Below are positions 16,235 to 24,052 of a stretch of 64,000 bases of DNA, piece by piece. Made by a program: the position numbers and the translations under genes. This DNA is from an uncultured Clostridia bacterium (GTDB lineage Bacteria; Bacillota; Clostridia; Christensenellales; Pumilibacteraceae): positions 186,001 to 250,000 of the forward strand of contig CAMSYM010000001.1 of the NCBI GenBank assembly GCA_947066105.1. Direction: 5' to 3'. Numbering within the stretch: the stretch's first letter is position 1; each line of letters begins with the position of its first letter. Below the pieces are notes generated by a model. The model made no database searches. It was not told the origin of the DNA and saw nothing but the letters and a program-made list of their open reading frames with translations.

Positions 16235-17227
16235 ATGGATTATAAAGCGGTTTTTTACGAGATCCAAGATAAATATCTGTCGCCGTATGCCTGCAAGGAT
16301 GCGGATACCAAAGGTCGAGCTGTTCCGCTTGCGCCGTGTCCGATGCGGACGGAGTTTCAGCGCGACCGAGATCGCATAATACATAGCAAGGCGTTTAGGC
16401 GGTTAAAGCATAAAACGCAGGTGTTTTTATCGCCCGAAGGCGATCATTACAGAACTCGGCTCACGCACACGCTCGAAGTAAGCCAGATAGCGCGAACGAT
16501 ATCTCGGTGTTTGCGGCTCAACGAGGACCTTACCGAGGCGATAGCGTTGGGACACGATCTCGGACACACGCCGTACGGTCATGCGGGCGAGCGCGCGCTC
16601 GGCAAGTATACGCACTTTCGGCATAACGAACAAAGTTTGCGCATGGTCGACCGGATAGAAAACGACGGTAAAGGCATGGATCTCACGTTCGAGGTACGCG
16701 ACGGCATGTTGCACCACACAGGCGGCGGCGAAGCGGCTACGCTCGAAGGGCGAGTGGTCGCGTTTGCCGACAGGATAGCGTACATAAATCACGATATCGA
16801 CGACGCGGTGCGCGCGGGCGTCATCGGCGAGAGCGACATACCCAAACGGTTTATCGATATGTTCGGCGACACGCATTCCAAGCGTATATCGTCGATGATA
16901 ACCGATATAATAAAAGAAAGTTATGGCAAAAATACTGTTGCGCAAACTTCCGAATTCGCACAGGGCATGAACGAGCTTCGGCAATACATGTTCGCCAACG
17001 TTTATACGTCTCCGCTCGCCAAATCCGAGGAAGTGAAAGCGATCAGTATGATAGGATATTTGTTCGAGTATTACCGCGATCACGAGCGCGAAATGCCGTC
17101 GCAATTCGTATACGACGACGAGCCGCTCGACAGGCGGGTGTGCGATTATATTTCCACCATGTCCGATCAGTATGCGGTACGCACGTTCGAGCGTCTTACG
17201 GTCCCGCAAAACTGGTCAAAGCTGTAA
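16235..17227 (+). CDS. dgt: dGTP triphosphohydrolase-like HD protein
   Basis: A 330-residue deoxyguanosinetriphosphate triphosphohydrolase-like protein that hydrolyses dNTPs to nucleosides and triphosphate. The HD-domain ligands are clear: THTLEVSQIARTI (His), GHDLGHTPYGH (His-Asp) and FADRIAYINHDIDD (Asp). The block RTEFQRDRDRIIHSKAFRRL is a family signature. The track's TTG start at 16181 has no ribosome binding site; the ATG at 16235 has GGAG six bases upstream and begins MDYKAVFYEIQDKYLSPYA, matching the family. It opens the dnaG-rpoD operon, the order usual in Clostridia. Confidence 0.92.
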   Translation: MDYKAVFYEIQDKYLSPYACKDADTKGRAVPLAPCPMRTEFQRDRDRIIHSKAFRRLKHKTQVFLSPEGDHYRTRLTHTLEVSQIARTISRCLRLNEDLTEAIALGHDLGHTPYGHAGERALGKYTHFRHNEQSLRMVDRIENDGKGMDLTFEVRDGMLHHTGGGEAATLEGRVVAFADRIAYINHDIDDAVRAGVIGESDIPKRFIDMFGDTHSKRISSMITDIIKESYGKNTVAQTSEFAQGMNELRQYMFANVYTSPLAKSEEVKAISMIGYLFEYYRDHEREMPSQFVYDDEPLDRRVCDYISTMSDQYAVRTFERLTVPQNWSKL

Positions 17228-17270
17228 CGGCTCGGACAGCCGTATCGATCACCGTCTATCAAGGAGCGTT

Positions 17271-19025
17271 GTGGACAGAGAGTTTTCCGACTTTATATCC
17301 AAGGTACTCGACCGCACCGACATCGTCGCGCTTATATCGCGATACGTCAAGGTCGACCGCAAAGGAAACACTTATTGGGCGTGTTGTCCGTTTCATCACG
17401 AAACACAGCCCTCGTTTTCGGTGTCGGCGGACAAGCAGTTTTTTCACTGCTTCGGGTGCAAGGAGAGCGGGAACGCGCTGACGTTTTTGATGAAGATGGA
17501 AAACATCGAGTTTATCGACGCGCTCAAAATGCTCGCCGAACAGGCGGGATTGGAAATGCCCAAGCCGAGTTCGGGCGGATATGCGCAAAAGGTCGATAAA
17601 AAGCGTCGCGAAACGCTGTACAATCTCATGCGCGACGCGGCGCGGCATTATCACGACAATCTGTCCGATCCGCGTGCCAAAATATTCAACGACTATCTTG
17701 CCGAACGAAAGATAACGCCCGCTATGATCAAAAGATTCGGGCTGGGCGCAAGTCTCGATTTCGGAGAAATGCTCGATTATCTTGCGAAAAAGGGCTATAC
17801 GTACGAGCAAATGCACGACGTCGGCATTGCAGAAAGCAAAGACGGCAGACATTACGACGTGTTCGGCAAGCGTTTGATATATCCGATAATCGACAATATG
17901 AACAACGTCGTAGCATTCGGCGGGCGCACGCTCGAAAAGGACGCGCACTTCGCAAAGTACCGCAACAGCACGCAGACCGAGATATTCGATAAGTCCAAGA
18001 CGATCTACGGCATAAACCTGTTGAAAAAGCGCAAAGCCGCCGCGCCGATACATTACGTCATCATGGCGGAAGGATACATGGACGTTATCGCTCTGCATAA
18101 AGCGGGGTTCGATACGGCGGTCGCGTCGATGGGTACCGCACTCACAGCACGACAGGCGCGTCAGCTCAAACTGTACAGCGATCTCGTTTATATCAGCTAC
18201 GACGGCGATACCGCGGGGCAAAAGGCGACGCTTCGCGGACTGGACATTTTAAAAGAAACGGGTTTGACCGTCAAGGTCGTGCGGCTTCCCGACGGACTCG
18301 ATCCCGACGACGTGATCAAGCGCGACGGGGCGGCGGGTTATCAACGTTTGCTCGACGCCGCAGTGCCGCTTACAGCATACAAGATAGACGTTCTCGGCTC
18401 GCGTTACGACGTGTCCGATCCCGATCAAAAAGCGCAGTTCGCAATAGAAAGCACCAAGGTCGTGACGGCGCTGGAAAATCCTATCGAGCAGGAACAGTAC
18501 TTTAATTACATTTCGCAAAAAACGGGTTTTTCGACGGACGCATTGAAGCGGCAGGCGCATTTCGAAGCTTCCGTCAAGCAATCAGAACAAAAGCAGGACG
18601 CGCCGCCGTCCGCCGAGCAAAAGGTCGAATACGGCGATTCGGTAAAGTTCTTTTTGTCGAGCATATTGCAAGCTTGCGATTACGTCGATTTCGATAAGAA
18701 CGTCGCGTCGGCTTTACCCGATGCGTTTTCCAAGCGGCTCTACGACTTTTGTCGCGAGCATGACGGTTATGCGCAATCGGACGTCGTTGCGGAGTTCGGC
18801 GACGAGCATCCCGTAATAGTCGCGCTCGCAGAATACAAGCCGTTGCCCGGCGATAACAAACAAAGGTTTGCCGATATCGAAAAGTCGCTGTATCGGCGGG
18901 TACTCGACAAAGAGATCTCGCGACTCAACGAAATGCTCAAAACGGACGACGATAAAACGTCTATTCTCCAAAGAATACAGCAATTGAGCTTGGAAAGAAA
19001 AAAGCTCGATTTTCACCGCAATTAA
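17271..19025 (+). CDS. dnaG: DNA primase
   Basis: A 584-residue primase that lays RNA primers at the replication fork. The N-terminal CHC2 zinc finger has CPFH...HCFGC (about 39-65) and [19 protein letters not shown]. The RNA-polymerase/Toprim domain follows: VAFGGRTL, and Toprim residues in [11 protein letters not shown] (about 263) and [10 protein letters not shown] (about 307). The C-terminal third (about 430-584) is helical and should bind the DnaB helicase. The track start at 17172 runs back into dgt; the GTG at 17271, with AAGGAG four bases before it, gives the normal [19 protein letters not shown] start. Confidence 0.97.
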   Translation: MDREFSDFISKVLDRTDIVALISRYVKVDRKGNTYWACCPFHHETQPSFSVSADKQFFHCFGCKESGNALTFLMKMENIEFIDALKMLAEQAGLEMPKPSSGGYAQKVDKKRRETLYNLMRDAARHYHDNLSDPRAKIFNDYLAERKITPAMIKRFGLGASLDFGEMLDYLAKKGYTYEQMHDVGIAESKDGRHYDVFGKRLIYPIIDNMNNVVAFGGRTLEKDAHFAKYRNSTQTEIFDKSKTIYGINLLKKRKAAAPIHYVIMAEGYMDVIALHKAGFDTAVASMGTALTARQARQLKLYSDLVYISYDGDTAGQKATLRGLDILKETGLTVKVVRLPDGLDPDDVIKRDGAAGYQRLLDAAVPLTAYKIDVLGSRYDVSDPDQKAQFAIESTKVVTALENPIEQEQYFNYISQKTGFSTDALKRQAHFEASVKQSEQKQDAPPSAEQKVEYGDSVKFFLSSILQACDYVDFDKNVASALPDAFSKRLYDFCREHDGYAQSDVVAEFGDEHPVIVALAEYKPLPGDNKQRFADIEKSLYRRVLDKEISRLNEMLKTDDDKTSILQRIQQLSLERKKLDFHRN

Positions 19026-19035
19026 GGAGTCACAC

Positions 19036-20361
19036 ATGAAGGACAAACGCAAAGAATCCAAAAAACAAGTCGAACAGTCTGTTGTTGCCGACGATCGACA
19101 ATATAAGCCGTCGGACGGCGTTATAGCCGCGCTCGACGAGTTATTGAGCGATGCGCAAAAAGCGGGCGGGATCGAGTATAACGTTCTTCTTGAAAAGCTT
19201 GTTCCGCTCGAAGCGGGCGCTTTGGATATGGATTATGCGCTCAAACTTTTCGAAGACAATAATTTAAGCATACTCAAAGACGGCGTCAAGGCGTCCATAC
19301 TTACGTCCAAAATGAACAATGCGTTGTCCAAGCTTATCGCGCTCGGCAAAGCGCGCAGTTTTCTTTCCAACGTGGAGATCGCCGAAAAGCTTACGATAGA
19401 GTGCGGCGCGGACGCGCAACAGCTCGAAGAAGCCATGCGCATTATTCGCGACAGCGAGATAGAGATCACCGACGGGCAGGTAAAAAGCGCAGAGCTACGC
19501 AGTATCGACACGCTTATAGGCGGCGAGATAGGCACGGACGATCCCGTCAAGGTATTTCTCAAAGACATAGGTAAGATCCCGCTGTTGAGCGCCGACGAGG
19601 AAACAACGCTTGCAAAGCTGATGTCCGACGGCGACGAAAACGCCAAGAAGAAGCTTACCGAAGCCAATCTGCGGCTTGTTGTAGCTATCGCCAAGCGTTA
19701 TGTCGGACGCGGCATGCAGTTGCTCGATCTCATACAGGAAGGCAATCTCGGTTTGATGAAAGCCGTGGAAAAATTCGACTATACCAAGGGATTCAGGTTT
19801 TCGACTTACGCTACCTGGTGGATACGTCAAGCCATAACCCGCGCGATCGCCGATCAAGCGCGAACGATACGTATTCCCGTACACATGGTGGAAACGATAA
19901 ACAAGCTCGCGCGCACGACGCGCATGCTCGTGCAAAAGCTCGGCAGAGATCCCACGCCGGAGGAGCTTGCCGCCGAAATGGAATTGCCGCTTGAACGCGT
20001 TATCGAAATACAGCGGATAAGTCAGGACCCGGTGTCGCTTGAAATGCCCGTGGGCGAAGAGGACGACAGCCATCTCGGTGATTTTTTGGAGGACGAAAAA
20101 TCCAAAGCGCCGCAGGACTACGCCGAATCGGGCATGCTTCGCGAGCAGTTGGCGGCTGTGCTCAACACGCTCACGCCGCGCGAGGAAATGGTCATTCGCT
20201 TGCGTTACGGGCTTGACGACGCGCATCCGCGCACGCTCGAAGACGTCGGCAAGGAGTTTGGCGTAACGCGCGAGCGTATCCGTCAGATCGAAGCCAAGGC
20301 GCTCAGAAAATTGCGCCATCCCAACAGGTCAAAACGCTTAAAGGACTTTACGGACAGATAA
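19036..20361 (+). CDS. rpoD: primary sigma factor (sigma-70/sigma-A)
   Basis: A 441-residue housekeeping sigma factor. A region 1.1-like part (about 25-100) is followed by region 1.2 ([16 protein letters not shown]). Region 2 contains [17 protein letters not shown] and [20 protein letters not shown] (-10 recognition and melting). Region 3 follows with [15 protein letters not shown]. Region 4 has [20 protein letters not shown] (-35 helix-turn-helix, about 399-418). AAGGAG lies directly before the ATG, 10 bases after dnaG. The many TTGACA/TATAAT promoters in the window fit this factor. Confidence 0.98.
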   Translation: MKDKRKESKKQVEQSVVADDRQYKPSDGVIAALDELLSDAQKAGGIEYNVLLEKLVPLEAGALDMDYALKLFEDNNLSILKDGVKASILTSKMNNALSKLIALGKARSFLSNVEIAEKLTIECGADAQQLEEAMRIIRDSEIEITDGQVKSAELRSIDTLIGGEIGTDDPVKVFLKDIGKIPLLSADEETTLAKLMSDGDENAKKKLTEANLRLVVAIAKRYVGRGMQLLDLIQEGNLGLMKAVEKFDYTKGFRFSTYATWWIRQAITRAIADQARTIRIPVHMVETINKLARTTRMLVQKLGRDPTPEELAAEMELPLERVIEIQRISQDPVSLEMPVGEEDDSHLGDFLEDEKSKAPQDYAESGMLREQLAAVLNTLTPREEMVIRLRYGLDDAHPRTLEDVGKEFGVTRERIRQIEAKALRKLRHPNRSKRLKDFTDR

Positions 20362-21006
20362 ATGAGCGGGCGGCTGGACGTCATTAGATCGCTTATAGTA
20401 AAAGCGGACGTCGTTGCGGACGTTGGGTGTGACCACGGAAAAATAGCCGAGTATTGCGCGACCTGCGGGCTGTGCGGGCGCGTGATAGCGTCGGACGTCA
20501 GCGACGTATGTCTCGATAAAGCGCGTAAGCGTTTGAGCGGATCGGGCAACGTGTCGTTCGTTTGTTGCGACGGACTTTGCTACGACTGCGACGAGGCTGT
20601 TATTGCGGGTATGGGCGGACTGTTGATAAGCGATATATTGCGCGCGGCACACAGCTTGCCGCAAACATTGATCGTATGTCCGCACCGCGACGAATATACG
20701 CTCAGAAAAACTCTTATTTCGCTCGGTTACGGCATCGACAGAGATATCCCGACGGCGGATCGCGGAAAATACTATTCGGTCATACGCGCGATACTCGGTA
20801 GCGGAACAACGGATTTGGACGAAATACGGCTCGAATTCGGCGCATATTGCGATCGACCGAACGCCGCGCTCGCAACAAGACTGAAAAAGCTTTACGACGT
20901 TTATATGCGCGCGCCGACAGCGAACGCCGCGCGCTTGGAAAAAGTCACCGCCGCAATGCGGTTGCAGGGTATGTCGGTATTCGACATAAAATCATATAAC
21001 AATTAA
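20362..21006 (+). CDS. trmK: tRNA (adenine22-N1)-methyltransferase
   Basis: A 214-residue class I methyltransferase of the TrmK (YqfN) family, which makes m1A22 in bacterial tRNAs. The N-terminus has RLDVIRSLI, then SAM motif I ADVGCDHGKIAEY (about 17-29), ASDVSDVCLDKAR, and the family IAGMGGLLISDIL. LIVCPHRDEYTLRKTL follows. The ATG abuts the rpoD TAA (TAAATG), so translation is probably coupled. This placement after rpoD is usual in Bacillota. Confidence 0.93.
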   Translation: MSGRLDVIRSLIVKADVVADVGCDHGKIAEYCATCGLCGRVIASDVSDVCLDKARKRLSGSGNVSFVCCDGLCYDCDEAVIAGMGGLLISDILRAAHSLPQTLIVCPHRDEYTLRKTLISLGYGIDRDIPTADRGKYYSVIRAILGSGTTDLDEIRLEFGAYCDRPNAALATRLKKLYDVYMRAPTANAARLEKVTAAMRLQGMSVFDIKSYNN

Positions 21007-21013
21007 GGAGTGC

Positions 21014-21757
21014 ATGATCATGGACGAAACATTAAAACAAAAATTCAAGGTATTGCTCGCTTATCAAAAGAAAGATATCGAATTGCGCAAGATCAATCTT
21101 ACGCTCGAACGCGATGCGGCGCTTGCCGAAATGAACAAGCATAAACGCGCGTTCAACGAGGCTAAACAAGCGATTTCCGATTGCGAACAGACTGCCGGCG
21201 GATTGCTCGAACAGTTTGCGTCGTTGCAGAAGTATATCGATGACAACGAAGCGTTGCTCGCCGAGCTGGAAGCCGCCGAAACGGTCGGAGAGGAAGATCT
21301 CGAATCGCGCGTAAGGCGGTTGGAGAGTCTTAAATCCAAGTTCCAAACCGCCGATAAAAAAATGCACGACATCGACGAAAAATCCAAGTCGGTATGCAAA
21401 CGCCGCGGCGACGCGCTCAAATACGGCAACGCGGCAAAACAAAAATTCGGCGAGGCGCGCGATAAACACAACGCGTTAGTCGGTTCGAAGGCGGACGAAA
21501 TAGCTCGGCTCAAAGCGGAACTCGATCAAATGCGGCAACAGCTCGATCAAAAGCTGTTCGAAGAATATACGAGCCTTGTTAACGATAACAAATTCCCGCC
21601 GGTAGTTCCCGCCGCGCCGAGCGATAAAAAAGACATGTTCAATTGCGGCGGTTGCGGACTGAGCCTGCCGCAAAACAGCAACGCCAAGCTTTCGGCACAG
21701 GGGCAGGGCTGGTGCCGATGCGAAAACTGTCGGCGCATGATAGTGCATTTATCGTAA
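21014..21757 (+). CDS. coiled-coil protein with C4 zinc ribbon
   Basis: A 247-residue protein. Residues about 10-190 are an almost unbroken charged coiled coil (ERDAALAEMNKHKRAFNEAK, LKAELDQMRQQLDQK). The C-terminus is a zinc ribbon: CGGCGLSL near 212 and CRCENC near 236. This is the zf-RING_7/YbgI-neighbour family often following trmK or nif3 genes; its function is unclear, with nucleic-acid binding suspected. The start may be the ATG at 21014 or the second ATG at 21020; AAGGAG lies three or nine bases upstream respectively. The Nif3-like gene usually found between trmK and this gene is absent. Confidence 0.82.
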   Translation: MIMDETLKQKFKVLLAYQKKDIELRKINLTLERDAALAEMNKHKRAFNEAKQAISDCEQTAGGLLEQFASLQKYIDDNEALLAELEAAETVGEEDLESRVRRLESLKSKFQTADKKMHDIDEKSKSVCKRRGDALKYGNAAKQKFGEARDKHNALVGSKADEIARLKAELDQMRQQLDQKLFEEYTSLVNDNKFPPVVPAAPSDKKDMFNCGGCGLSLPQNSNAKLSAQGQGWCRCENCRRMIVHLS

Positions 21758-21780
21758 GTCGCAAGGAGAAAAAGACCGTC

Positions 21781-22632
21781 ATGAAAGCTATACGCAAAGC
21801 CATTATCCCGTGCGGAGGACTCGGCACGCGGTTTTTGCCGGTAACGAAAGCCGTACCCAAAGAGATATTGCCGGTTATCGATACTCCCGTACTCGGTTTT
21901 ATCGTCGACGAACTCATACAGAGCGGTATCGATCAAGTATATATCATTCTCGCGCCCGGCAAGGAAACCATACGCGAGTATTTTACAGACAGCGCGCGGC
22001 TCGAAAAGGCTTTGAAAAACAAGCCCGAAATACTCGAAAAAGTGCGGAGCATCGCAAAAAACGCGGAAATACGGTTCGGCATGCAAAACGAACCGCGCGG
22101 TAGCGGCGATGCCGTGATGTGCGCGCGCGAGTTCACTGGAGACGAGCCGTTTTGTATGTCTAACGGCGACGATCTTATAGTCGCCGACGTTCCCGCGACA
22201 AAACAGCTCGCGGACGCATATGCCGCTACGCCCGCATTGATAGTCGGCGTTCAAAAGGTCGCGGAAAGCGAGACCGATAAGTACGGCATAATAGATCCCG
22301 TCAAGACCGACGGAAAAACGGTGTGGTGCAACGGGATAGTGGAAAAGCCCAAATCGGACCCGCCGTCGCGGCTCGCGGCGCTCGGAAGATACGTTTTTAC
22401 TCCCGAGATATACGAGCGCATTCAAAAGGTGAAGGAAGTAAACGGCGAGATCGGCGTTACCGACGCGATCTGCGACATGATGAAAGACGGCAAGGTATAC
22501 GCTTACGAATTCGACGGAAAAAGATACGATATGGGCGACAGGTTCGGCGCGCTTACCGCGACGGTCGATTTCGCGCTCAAACGTCCCGAACTTGCCGATA
22601 AATTCAAGGCGTATTTGAGATCGATTCTTTAA
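21781..22632 (+). CDS. galU: UTP-glucose-1-phosphate uridylyltransferase
   Basis: A 283-residue nucleotidyltransferase that makes UDP-glucose for glycolipid, teichoic-acid or polysaccharide synthesis. Signature GGLGTRFLPVTKAVPKEILPV (about 9-29) is followed by VDELIQSGIDQVYIILAPGKE, NEPRGSGDAVM, CMSNGDDLI and GEIGVTDAICDMMKDGKVYAYEF. The track ORF runs back into the previous gene; the ATG at 21781 with AAGGAG about 12 bases upstream gives the normal N-terminus. The length is normal. Confidence 0.93.
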   Translation: MKAIRKAIIPCGGLGTRFLPVTKAVPKEILPVIDTPVLGFIVDELIQSGIDQVYIILAPGKETIREYFTDSARLEKALKNKPEILEKVRSIAKNAEIRFGMQNEPRGSGDAVMCAREFTGDEPFCMSNGDDLIVADVPATKQLADAYAATPALIVGVQKVAESETDKYGIIDPVKTDGKTVWCNGIVEKPKSDPPSRLAALGRYVFTPEIYERIQKVKEVNGEIGVTDAICDMMKDGKVYAYEFDGKRYDMGDRFGALTATVDFALKRPELADKFKAYLRSIL

Positions 22633-22633
22633 C

Positions 22634-23266
22634 ATGAAGACCAACGCTTTTTGTATCGCCGACGTCAATACCGCTAAAAGCAATTGCCAAAGCTTGATAT
22701 ATTGCGGCGACGAAATGCCGAGCGGGACACGCGACGGCATAACGATATTTTCGCCGTTTCGCGACAATGCGGTCGGCGATATATATTTGACCGATCTGTG
22801 CGACGAAGATGTGTTTAACGCGGCGTGCGATCATATTATAAATTCGGGCGTTCGCGCGATAGTCCGCACGGCGTACGACCTTAACGAAGCGGGGATCGTA
22901 GAAGCAAAATACAAGCTTTCGCCGATCATGCTGTTGCATAAAATGGGCGTACTCGGCAGTTGCACGATAGCGGGCGGCGTGTGCTTGGACAACGACGATC
23001 TCGATCTTATGGCGCAGGAAGGCGTCGGACTTATAGTTACGCCGATAGCGTCTGCGGCATACGGTCACGGCTTTGCGCCCGTTTGCGCCGCGCTTCGACG
23101 CGGTATCAAAGTGGGCATGGGAACTTTCGACGGAAAGTACAATAAAGCTCACGATATAGACCGCGAACTCGAATTTTTAATGTTGACCGCCAACGCAGAA
23201 ATGCGTACCGAACACGCTTTGAGCGCGGCGGAGCTGGAAAGAATTAAAAATTTCGATATCGACTGA
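22634..23266 (+). CDS. shrunken amidohydrolase-like protein without metal ligands
   Basis: A 210-residue protein. Its second half follows the MTA/SAH-deaminase (cytosine-deaminase-like amidohydrolase) pattern: LGSCTIAGGVCLDNDDLDLM in place of the family's AHCVHLDDEDI, then GHGFAPVCAALRRGIKVGMG for the usual SGIAPVPxLLxAGVxVALG, then GTFDGKYN for GTDGAASN. The His in the AHCVHL position is Gly/Val, the Asp after GT is shifted, and no HxH is present. It is half the normal length. It may be a non-catalytic TIM-barrel remnant or a repurposed protein. It begins one base after the galU stop, so it is probably co-expressed. Confidence 0.5.
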   Translation: MKTNAFCIADVNTAKSNCQSLIYCGDEMPSGTRDGITIFSPFRDNAVGDIYLTDLCDEDVFNAACDHIINSGVRAIVRTAYDLNEAGIVEAKYKLSPIMLLHKMGVLGSCTIAGGVCLDNDDLDLMAQEGVGLIVTPIASAAYGHGFAPVCAALRRGIKVGMGTFDGKYNKAHDIDRELEFLMLTANAEMRTEHALSAAELERIKNFDID

Positions 23267-23316
23267 AAAGTAATATAAATGATGGGAATAAATAGCATTG
23301 CGGTGTTTTAAAACGC

Positions 23317-23475
23317 ATGTCGTATGATCCAATGCTTTTTAATGAAGATATATTTGTATTTGATTATTCCATTATCAAAAAAGGCGAATGTAATTTGCCG
23401 TTATCAAAAACGGATGGCGAAAAGTCGTTAGTCTCAGACTGTAACAACGGTAATATCGAAATCGAATTTGTATAG
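23317..23475 (+). CDS. possible small ORF (52 aa)
   Basis: An open frame of 53 codons, too short for the track, starting MSYDPMLFNEDIFVFDYSII and ending in a TAG at 23475. Composition is AT-rich compared with its neighbours and there is no ribosome binding site. The rest of 23267-23485 holds nothing else I can name. It may be a decayed gene fragment. Confidence 0.2.
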   Translation: MSYDPMLFNEDIFVFDYSIIKKGECNLPLSKTDGEKSLVSDCNNGNIEIEFV

Positions 23476-23485
23476 CAAAGTTCGG

Positions 23486-23526
23486 TAAATAAAATAACGT
23501 AAGCCGAACTTTGTTCAACTTACGTT
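23486..23526 (-). terminator. terminator of tRNA-Leu
   Basis: On the minus strand AACGTAAG...CTTACGTT forms an 8-bp stem followed by ATTTTATTT, starting six bases after the tRNA 3' end. A competing 10-bp stem (CAAAGTTCGG / CCGAACTTTG) overlaps it and could end transcripts arriving from the plus strand. Confidence 0.65.
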
Positions 23527-23531
23527 ACGGT

Positions 23532-23614
23532 TGGTGCGAAGGACGGGACTTGAACCCGTACGGTTGCCCACACGCCCCTCAAACGTGCGCGTCTGCCAAT
23601 TCCGCCACCCTCGC
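23532..23614 (-). tRNA. tRNA-Leu (anticodon GAG)
   Basis: Read on the minus strand: acceptor GCGAGGG pairs with CCTTCGC; the D arm has GGCGGAATTGGCAGACGC, typical of leucine tRNAs. The anticodon stem CACGT/GCGTG holds loop TTGAGGG, giving anticodon GAG. The variable arm TGGGCAACCGTA is of class II type, and the T arm has GGTTCAAGTCC. Discriminator A and an encoded CCA end the gene. The ORF track's 79-aa frame across this locus is an artefact. Confidence 0.95.
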
Positions 23615-23626
23615 ACAAGCTTAATA

Positions 23627-23655
23627 ATAATATCAAACGCGGCGAATATTGTCAA
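23627..23655 (-). promoter_or_regulatory. tRNA-Leu promoter
   Basis: On the minus strand TTGACA (23655-23650), a 17-base spacer and TATTAT (23632-23627), placed about 13 bases before the mature 5' end. Confidence 0.8.
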
Positions 23656-23826
23656 CTGTTTTAAACATGAAATATCAAATTCTTTGGCGCGAATACCGCG
23701 CGGATATAATATATATAGAGTAGGGAGCGGCATTCACGCATTGTCATGTTCCCGCAATTACCGTATGTGAGCGTTGCGTCGTAATTTGCGCGATATGACA
23801 CAATGTGTTGCAAAATTTCCGATAAA

Positions 23827-23853
23827 TCGACTTTTGAGTAAAATTTAAGTCGA
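23827..23853. repeat. 7-bp inverted repeat upstream of the lipoprotein promoter
   Basis: TCGACTT and AAGTCGA separated by 13 bases, about 30 bases before the promoter at 23882. It may be an operator. The rest of 23656-23826 holds nothing recognisable beyond a lone TATAAT at 23705. Confidence 0.35.
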
Positions 23854-23881
23854 AAAAATACTCTCTTAAAGGTATATCCGT

Positions 23882-23910
23882 TTGACAAATACCGCATAAA
23901 CGGGTATAAT
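23882..23910 (+). promoter_or_regulatory. consensus promoter of the 1508-aa lipoprotein gene
   Basis: Perfect TTGACA (23882-23887), 17-base spacer, perfect TATAAT (23905-23910). The leader to the start codon is about 135 nt. Confidence 0.9.
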
Positions 23911-23919
23911 AAATAACAG

Positions 23920-23963
23920 TATCGGTTTGGGTCTTAATGACAAGGGTGTCGTCCAAGCCGATA
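23920..23963 (+). promoter_or_regulatory. 5'-terminal stem-loop of the lipoprotein mRNA
   Basis: TATCGGTTTGG / CCAAGCCGATA, 11 bp with one G-U pair, starting about three bases after the predicted transcription start. The loop contains a small nested GACA-aggg-TGTC hairpin. The placement suggests a stabilising 5' hairpin or a regulated leader. Confidence 0.6.
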
Positions 23964-24052
23964 TTGTCGTATAAAAAATCCGTTGCGACACGGTCTTGAC
24001 GGTTTGTTTATACAGTATGACAGACGGCACCGAGTGCGTTTGAGAGGTAGAA

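Noticed and set aside
16427-17209. 260-aa minus-strand ORF over dgt
   Set aside because: It is a codon-bias shadow of dgt, with no start signal and no recognisable motif.
21547-22767. 406-aa minus-strand ORF over galU
   Set aside because: It spans three plus-strand genes with clear motifs; GC-rich third positions open the antisense frame.
23531-23770. 79-aa plus-strand and 72-aa minus-strand ORFs at the tRNA
   Set aside because: Both are translations of the tRNA-Leu gene, a common false protein.
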